Position numbers and translations under genes: made by a program. Shown piece by piece: positions 6,553-10,672 of a stretch of DNA of 10,672 nucleotides. The stretch covers positions 1 through 10,672 of the forward strand of contig DAOUYU010000047.1 in the NCBI GenBank assembly GCA_030673995.1, read 5' to 3'. Within the stretch, counting starts at the first letter, position 1, and every line of letters begins with the position of its first letter. The notes under the pieces are model-generated. The model was given only the letters and a program-made list of their open reading frames with translations. It was not told the DNA's origin and made no database searches. The DNA is from Candidatus Aminicenantota bacterium (GTDB lineage: Bacteria > Acidobacteriota > Aminicenantia > Aminicenantales > Aminicenantaceae).

Positions 6553-7344
6553 ATGCAGAGTTTATGGACGAGGTGTAACAGCTGCCGTCGTATCTTGTAC
6601 AAGCAAGATATCCTGGCTAATCTATCAGTCTGTCCTACCTGCGATTTTCACTTCAGGCTGTCGGCTACGGAGCGCCTTGCGATGCTTTTCGATGACGGCC
6701 AGTATAATCTCATAGACGAGAACATTTATCCTAAAGATCCTCTTCACTTTGAAGACAGCATGAAATATTCACAGAGGCTTAAGGAAAGCAGAAAACGCAC
6801 ATCGCTTCATGATGCAGTGCTGAATGCGGAAGGAGAGATGGGAGGGATAAGAGTCGTCATTTCAGCCATGGACTTTTCCTTTATGGGCGGCAGTATGGGC
6901 TCTGTTGTGGGAGAAAAGATAACGAGGGCCGCAGAATTTGCCCTTAAGGAGAAACTGCCTTTTATCACCTCTTCCAGCTCTGGCGGAGCAAGGATGCAGG
7001 AAGGAGTCCTTTCCCTAATGCAGCTCATGAAGACAAGCTCTGCTATAGCCAGGCTGGATGAGGCTGGCATCCCTTTTATCTCCTTGCTTACGGATCCCAC
7101 AACCGGCGGGGTCACCGCAAGCTTCGCCATGTTGGGTGACATCAACATAGCTGAGCCCGATGCGCTTATTGGATTTGCAGGTCCGCGGGTCATCGAACAA
7201 ACCATAAAAGAGAAGTTGCCGAAAGGATTTCAGCGGTCAGAATTTCTTCTTCTCCATGGAATGCTGGATGATGTAGTGGAGAGAAAAAATCTGCGTGCTT
7301 ATATCATCAGAACTCTACGTCTTTTTCTCAACTGTCCTGAATGA
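6553..7344 (+). CDS. accD: Acetyl-CoA carboxylase carboxyltransferase beta subunit
   Basis: A 263-residue AccD, the beta subunit of the carboxyltransferase that moves carboxyl from biotin to acetyl-CoA to make malonyl-CoA for fatty acid synthesis. The N-terminal zinc ribbon has Cys8-x2-Cys11 and Cys27-x2-Cys30. The crotonase-fold core has SSSGGARMQEG (141-151), a PTTGGVTASFAMLGD segment and GPRVIEQTI (210 onward), all family hallmarks. It is somewhat shorter than the E. coli protein, mainly at the two ends. A TAG in frame at 6541 makes the ATG at 6553 the first available start. No good ribosome site precedes it, which suggests coupling or reliance on upstream translation. Its stop overlaps the folC start by four bases (ATGA). 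The partner accA and the biotin carboxylase genes are not in this window. Confidence 0.97.
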   Translation: MQSLWTRCNSCRRILYKQDILANLSVCPTCDFHFRLSATERLAMLFDDGQYNLIDENIYPKDPLHFEDSMKYSQRLKESRKRTSLHDAVLNAEGEMGGIRVVISAMDFSFMGGSMGSVVGEKITRAAEFALKEKLPFITSSSSGGARMQEGVLSLMQLMKTSSAIARLDEAGIPFISLLTDPTTGGVTASFAMLGDINIAEPDALIGFAGPRVIEQTIKEKLPKGFQRSEFLLLHGMLDDVVERKNLRAYIIRTLRLFLNCPE

Positions 7345-8654
7345 ATTACGAACAATGCCTGAGGTATCTCGAAAAAATACAAAACCTGGGCATTAAGTTC
7401 GGCCTTGATAATGTCAGAACAATTCTTTCTTCCTTCAACAACCCCCACAACACATACCGCTCTCTTTTAGTGGCAGGAACGAACGGGAAGGGTTCTGTCT
7501 GTGCCATGCTGACCCGAATTTTAACACTCCATAATTTTCGAGCCGGCCTCTTTACTTCACCGCATCTGGTTAGAGTCGAGGAGAGGATTCGAATTGGGAA
7601 GAGGCCCATTCCGGCTCGGAGCTTTAGCAGGATTCTGACAGCTCTCCGGGAAAGGATCGAAGATTTGATCGCTTCGAAAAAATTACTCTCACCTCCAACT
7701 TATTTTGAGCTTTTAACCTGCCTGGCTTTGCTCTATTTTGAGGAGCAAAAGGTGGATATGGCGGTTTTAGAGGTAGGTATGGGTGGAAGGTTCGATGCTA
7801 CCAATGTCGTAGAACCCACTGCTTCAGTGATAGCCACCATTTCTGAAGAGCATCAGAAATTTTTAGGGGAAAGATTAAGTCAGATAGCCTTTGAGAAAGC
7901 GGGTATTGTCAAAGACGGTATTCCTGTGGTGTGTGGGGTGGAAAGAGGTGAGGCCTATGAGACTATAAAGAAAAGGGCTGAACAGCTCCGTGCTCCCTTT
8001 CACGGTGTTTTTGCCAGAGAAGGGTGTTTTCATGTCCAAAAAACAGGAAAAGGTTATTCCTTTATCTATCGAGAAGATGGAGAAGCATACCATTTTTCAC
8101 CTTCCCTTCGGGGAGAACACCAGGGTAGAAATGCTGCTATAGCTATCGTGGCTGCGGAACAACTTTCCAAAAGATGGAGAAGACTGGAGAGGAAAAAGAT
8201 TATTGAAGGAATCGAGAAAACGGAATGGGATGGGCGCCTGGAGATGTTATCGAACAATCCGCTTGTTATTTTGGATGGAGCCCACAACGAGGAGGGAGCT
8301 CGAGCCTTAAAAAAGTATGCAGAAGATTTTCTCCCTTCTCCCCTTGTGCTTGTTTTTGCTGTCATGAGGGATAAAAAAATTGCAAAGATTGCAGATATCC
8401 TGTTCCCTCTGGCGGAGAAAATCATCCTCACTTGCTTCCCTTACTTCAGGGCAGCTAAACCTGAAGATATAAGAGATGCGGTCCAGAGCTTTAAGAACCG
8501 AATGATCCTGGAGCCGGATGTAAAAAAGGCGTTGGACTTAGCTCTCAAAAGCGCCGGCTCTCGCGGGTGCGTGCTTGTAGCCGGCTCCCTTTTTTTGGTG
8601 GGAGAAATTAAGAAATTTCAAATACAGAACGTGCTTTCTCGAGAATCCCGCTGA
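7341..8654 (+). CDS. folC: Bifunctional folylpolyglutamate / dihydrofolate synthase
   Basis: A 437-residue Mur-ligase-family enzyme that adds glutamate to folates (and possibly to dihydropteroate) using ATP. The P-loop is GTNGKGS (46-52). It is followed by FTSPHLVRVEERIRI, the folate/omega-loop region, and by EVGMGGRFDATNVV (144-157). The usual DH pair of the next motif reads EEHQKFLG here (Glu170-His171), and the carbamylated-lysine motif EKAGIVK has Lys186. The C-terminal domain has LDGAHNEEGA (311-320). The length is normal. The start codon lies inside the accD stop (ATGA overlap), so the two are translationally coupled, a gene order also known from E. coli. Whether it also has dihydrofolate synthase activity cannot be decided from the sequence. 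Confidence 0.96.
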   Translation: MNYEQCLRYLEKIQNLGIKFGLDNVRTILSSFNNPHNTYRSLLVAGTNGKGSVCAMLTRILTLHNFRAGLFTSPHLVRVEERIRIGKRPIPARSFSRILTALRERIEDLIASKKLLSPPTYFELLTCLALLYFEEQKVDMAVLEVGMGGRFDATNVVEPTASVIATISEEHQKFLGERLSQIAFEKAGIVKDGIPVVCGVERGEAYETIKKRAEQLRAPFHGVFAREGCFHVQKTGKGYSFIYREDGEAYHFSPSLRGEHQGRNAAIAIVAAEQLSKRWRRLERKKIIEGIEKTEWDGRLEMLSNNPLVILDGAHNEEGARALKKYAEDFLPSPLVLVFAVMRDKKIAKIADILFPLAEKIILTCFPYFRAAKPEDIRDAVQSFKNRMILEPDVKKALDLALKSAGSRGCVLVAGSLFLVGEIKKFQIQNVLSRESR

Positions 8655-8683
8655 TTTGACTTTATGTTTTGTCTTTGATAAGA

Positions 8684-10411
8684 ATGACATTGGTTAGGAT
8701 GGTGGAAAAGAAAACATTATTTCCACAAACCAAAAAATATATTCAAAACAAGGGAACTAGAAAAATTAAGGTTTTACGAGGAAAAAATTCTCAAAACAAG
8801 CAGGGAGAACAGGGCTTTGTCTTGATTGTTGGTCTTGTCATCTCGACCTTCTTGCTTCTTCTTGCTGTACCTTTTATGTTCAAAGTCTCTATTGAACGAA
8901 AGCTCGTTAAAAAATCCCTTAATTCCCTGTCAGCCCTCTCATTGGCTGAAGCTGGCATTGAACGAGCTATCTGGGCGATGAATGAACAGAATGTATCGAC
9001 CTGGAGTGGGGATAACGACTTGCGGACAATGACTATTTCCGATATTGAGACTTCCGACGGGATTAAGATGGGAGATATCGAGATTAGTATCACCGATCTT
9101 GGGGGAGAGAATCCTTTCATAGAAGCCTCAGGCAGTGTTGTGTTTGGCTCTCAAACCATAACCCGGACTGTCAGAGTGGGTCTCCAATCTAAATATCCCA
9201 TCCCTGCTCCGGAGAATGCGATCAACGTCTTTGGCAGCCCCAGCAACCATGCCAATCTGAAGATCTTTGATCATAAGGGGAATGTCAAGGGAAATATTCT
9301 CATAAGCGGAATAGATCACGCCGTAAATAGCCCCGGCCCCAACAGGCTGGGCCTGGCTTTTGAAGACAGCAACACACTTAACCAAATCATCACAAACTTG
9401 GGCAAGAGGCTGGATAAACAAGGTGGAGGGGACCTGAAGGGTGTTTTTGAAGGTGATCCCATTAACACCTACGAATATGAGGAGGGCAAGAGCTTTGAAG
9501 CGAGCATAGGTTTGGCAAATCCGAATGTTTCCATTGACTGTGAAACGATGGAGACGTACATCCAGCAATTGGCTGCCGACGCCCACGCCACGACACCGAC
9601 CCAGACGATCACTATCGAAGGGAAGGAAGCGGGCGATGCATTCATCGACCCGGACGGTGATGGCTATGTTAATCTGGGAGGCACCGAAGACGATGTCGTT
9701 CTGCTAACTGGTGGGAAACTCAAATTAGAGGGAGACCTGACCATCGAGGGCACAGGAACCCTTATTTTCGATGGAGGGAAGATTGAGATGAAAAGCGTCA
9801 CCTCCTTTGATTGGGATGGTGATATCTATATCCTGGGCAATGACAGCAAGGGAGACGCCGAGTTCAAGATCAAGAAAGGCATGTATGATATCACCGGGGA
9901 TATATATTTGATCGGGGAGGGTGACGGAAAAGCAAAGATAGAATTTAACAATGACGACACCGAAGAAAATAATTCATATACTCATCTTGCGGGTTCCGTC
10001 CTGGCCGCTGGCGGATCGGGTGATAAGAGTAAAGCGGAATTTAAAGTCAAGAACGGCGATGTGGATATAGAAGGAATGATCACTCTGTATGGCAATAAGA
10101 CCAAACTGGACCTTCACCAGAAGCATCAAAAGGGGGGAAAGCACGGAGATTGGCTGAATAACGATGACAGCGATATCAGGATCGTAGGGGGTATATCCAT
10201 CATGGTGCCCGATGCCTCCAAGGAGAGTACAAAGCAAAAGGCCGAGATCAAGATCCATGACCACAAGGTGAAGGATGGCGAAGTGCCAGATTGGGAGGGT
10301 TCGATCGAAATCCTGTACGACAGCGATGTTGTCGGGGCTGCAGTCAAACGACTCGCCGAAAAACTGGATCTGTTTGAGAGATATACCATCGTCTCCTGGC
10401 AGGAGAAGTAG
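8684..10411 (+). CDS. PilX-like prepilin-type protein with large beta-rich C-terminal region
   Basis: About 575 residues. A basic leader of about 44 residues ends in GEQG, followed by a hydrophobic helix starting FVLIVGLVIS (about 45-66) and then an amphipathic stretch with ALSLAEAGIERAIWAMN. This is the layout of PilX/PulK-like minor pilins processed at Gly-Phe; the Glu at mature position 5 is absent, as in PilX. The remaining 480 residues are rich in short beta motifs alternating Gly/Asp/Lys, suggesting a solenoid-like surface domain. DPDGDGY (322-328) resembles a calcium-binding loop. The start is uncertain: TTG 8669, ATG 8684 and ATG 8699 are all in frame, none with a good ribosome site. 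It follows folC by about 29 bases. Role in a type IV pilus or secretion system is inferred; no other pilus genes are present here. Confidence 0.75.
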   Translation: MTLVRMVEKKTLFPQTKKYIQNKGTRKIKVLRGKNSQNKQGEQGFVLIVGLVISTFLLLLAVPFMFKVSIERKLVKKSLNSLSALSLAEAGIERAIWAMNEQNVSTWSGDNDLRTMTISDIETSDGIKMGDIEISITDLGGENPFIEASGSVVFGSQTITRTVRVGLQSKYPIPAPENAINVFGSPSNHANLKIFDHKGNVKGNILISGIDHAVNSPGPNRLGLAFEDSNTLNQIITNLGKRLDKQGGGDLKGVFEGDPINTYEYEEGKSFEASIGLANPNVSIDCETMETYIQQLAADAHATTPTQTITIEGKEAGDAFIDPDGDGYVNLGGTEDDVVLLTGGKLKLEGDLTIEGTGTLIFDGGKIEMKSVTSFDWDGDIYILGNDSKGDAEFKIKKGMYDITGDIYLIGEGDGKAKIEFNNDDTEENNSYTHLAGSVLAAGGSGDKSKAEFKVKNGDVDIEGMITLYGNKTKLDLHQKHQKGGKHGDWLNNDDSDIRIVGGISIMVPDASKESTKQKAEIKIHDHKVKDGEVPDWEGSIEILYDSDVVGAAVKRLAEKLDLFERYTIVSWQEK

Positions 10412-10630
10412 TAAAAAAGGAAAAAACACCTCACGGTTTTTCTTAAAGAGATGATTTTGACCCAAAAATTGATCGTTTAATCCTTTTTTTAATTTTTTTC
10501 ACTCTTTTTCTTCCCTTTTTCTTCTTTTTTTTTCTGTTTGCTTTTCTCTTTTTGACTTGTCTTTTTAGCTTGCATTTTTCCTATAATCATGGTAAATTTT
10601 TGGCTAATTCAATAATCTTCCTTTTTTAAA
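10412..10630 (+). other. AT-rich intergenic region with polypyrimidine tract
   Basis: No convincing gene on either strand. From about 10480 to 10553 the + strand is almost only T and C, with several runs of five to nine T. A TATAAT at 10582-10587 could be a -10 element; the nearest -35-like sequence, TTGTCT (10557-10562), is 19 bases away, so it is weak. No strong hairpin terminator was found after the pilin-like gene. Confidence 0.5.
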
Positions 10631-10672
10631 ATGCTTCAGATTGATGTCAGTTTAATCGTCGTTTTTCTAATC
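10631..10672 (+). CDS. Possible start of a membrane protein gene cut by the window end (perhaps ATP synthase b subunit-like)
   Basis: An ATG at 10631 stays open for 14 codons to the window end, reading MLQIDVSLIVVFLI. The pattern of a short polar start and an immediate hydrophobic helix resembles the N-terminus of F0 ATP synthase b-type subunits, but 14 residues cannot settle this. No ribosome site is visible. A TATAAT at 10582-10587 lies 43 bases upstream. Confidence 0.3.
   Translation, partial: MLQIDVSLIVVFLI

Noticed and set aside
6530..6554. Promoter for accD (TTGAGA ... TATAAT overlapping the ATG)
   Set aside because: The spacer is only 13 bases and the -10 overlaps the start codon.
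8656..8684. TTGACT ... TAAGAA as a promoter for the pilin-like gene
   Set aside because: The 17-base spacing is good, but the -10 matches only half of the consensus; noted only as a reason why ATG 8699 might be the true start.
10421..10446. Hairpin-like AAAAAACACC ... GGTTTTTCTT after the pilin-like gene as a terminator
   Set aside because: The stem needs mismatches or a bulge and no T run follows it directly.

Overview
The window looks like ordinary chromosomal DNA from a Gram-negative bacterium of moderate GC content. Supporting signs are an exported beta-strand protein, a PilX-like pilus component, sigma70-type promoters and a rho-independent terminator. No phage, insertion sequence, CRISPR array or plasmid gene was seen. 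The lineage cannot be fixed from the sequence alone; an uncultured candidate-phylum bacterium (for example Aminicenantes-like) is only a guess. All recognised genes lie on the + strand.

Layout. (1) 1-1288: tRNA-Ala(CGC), then a histidine-rich membrane protein of the NicO/UreH-like metal transporter type, then a Mut7-C/PIN-like RNase-fold protein with a zinc ribbon. (2) 1289-3368: a phosphate uptake pair made of a PhoU-like DUF47 protein and a PiT-family permease, behind a plausible sigma70 promoter. (3) 3439-5939: an ECF sigma factor, a membrane-anchored zinc-finger anti-sigma factor and an exported DUF4097 beta-repeat protein. This looks like one envelope-sensing operon and ends at a strong terminator. 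(4) 5984-8654: a near-consensus promoter with a very short leader drives a receiver-domain protein whose phospho-acceptor Asp is Glu, followed by accD and folC, which overlap by four bases. (5) 8684-10411: a large prepilin-like (PilX-type) protein with a long repetitive beta-rich C-terminal region and a Ca-loop-like motif. (6) 10412-10672: an AT-rich, polypyrimidine intergenic stretch, possibly ending in the first 14 codons of a membrane protein cut by the window edge.

How the genes fit together. Block 2 is a transporter with its regulator. In block 3 the sigma/anti-sigma pair most likely controls its own operon and an envelope response that involves the DUF4097 protein. In block 4 accD (first committed step of fatty acid synthesis) and folC (folate polyglutamylation) form a classic pair. 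The receiver-like gene in front is the unusual part: its sequence suggests a phosphorylation-independent protein. No clear novel multi-gene system is present. The best leads are the Glu-for-Asp receiver placed before accD-folC, and the PilX-like protein with its unusual C-terminal domain.
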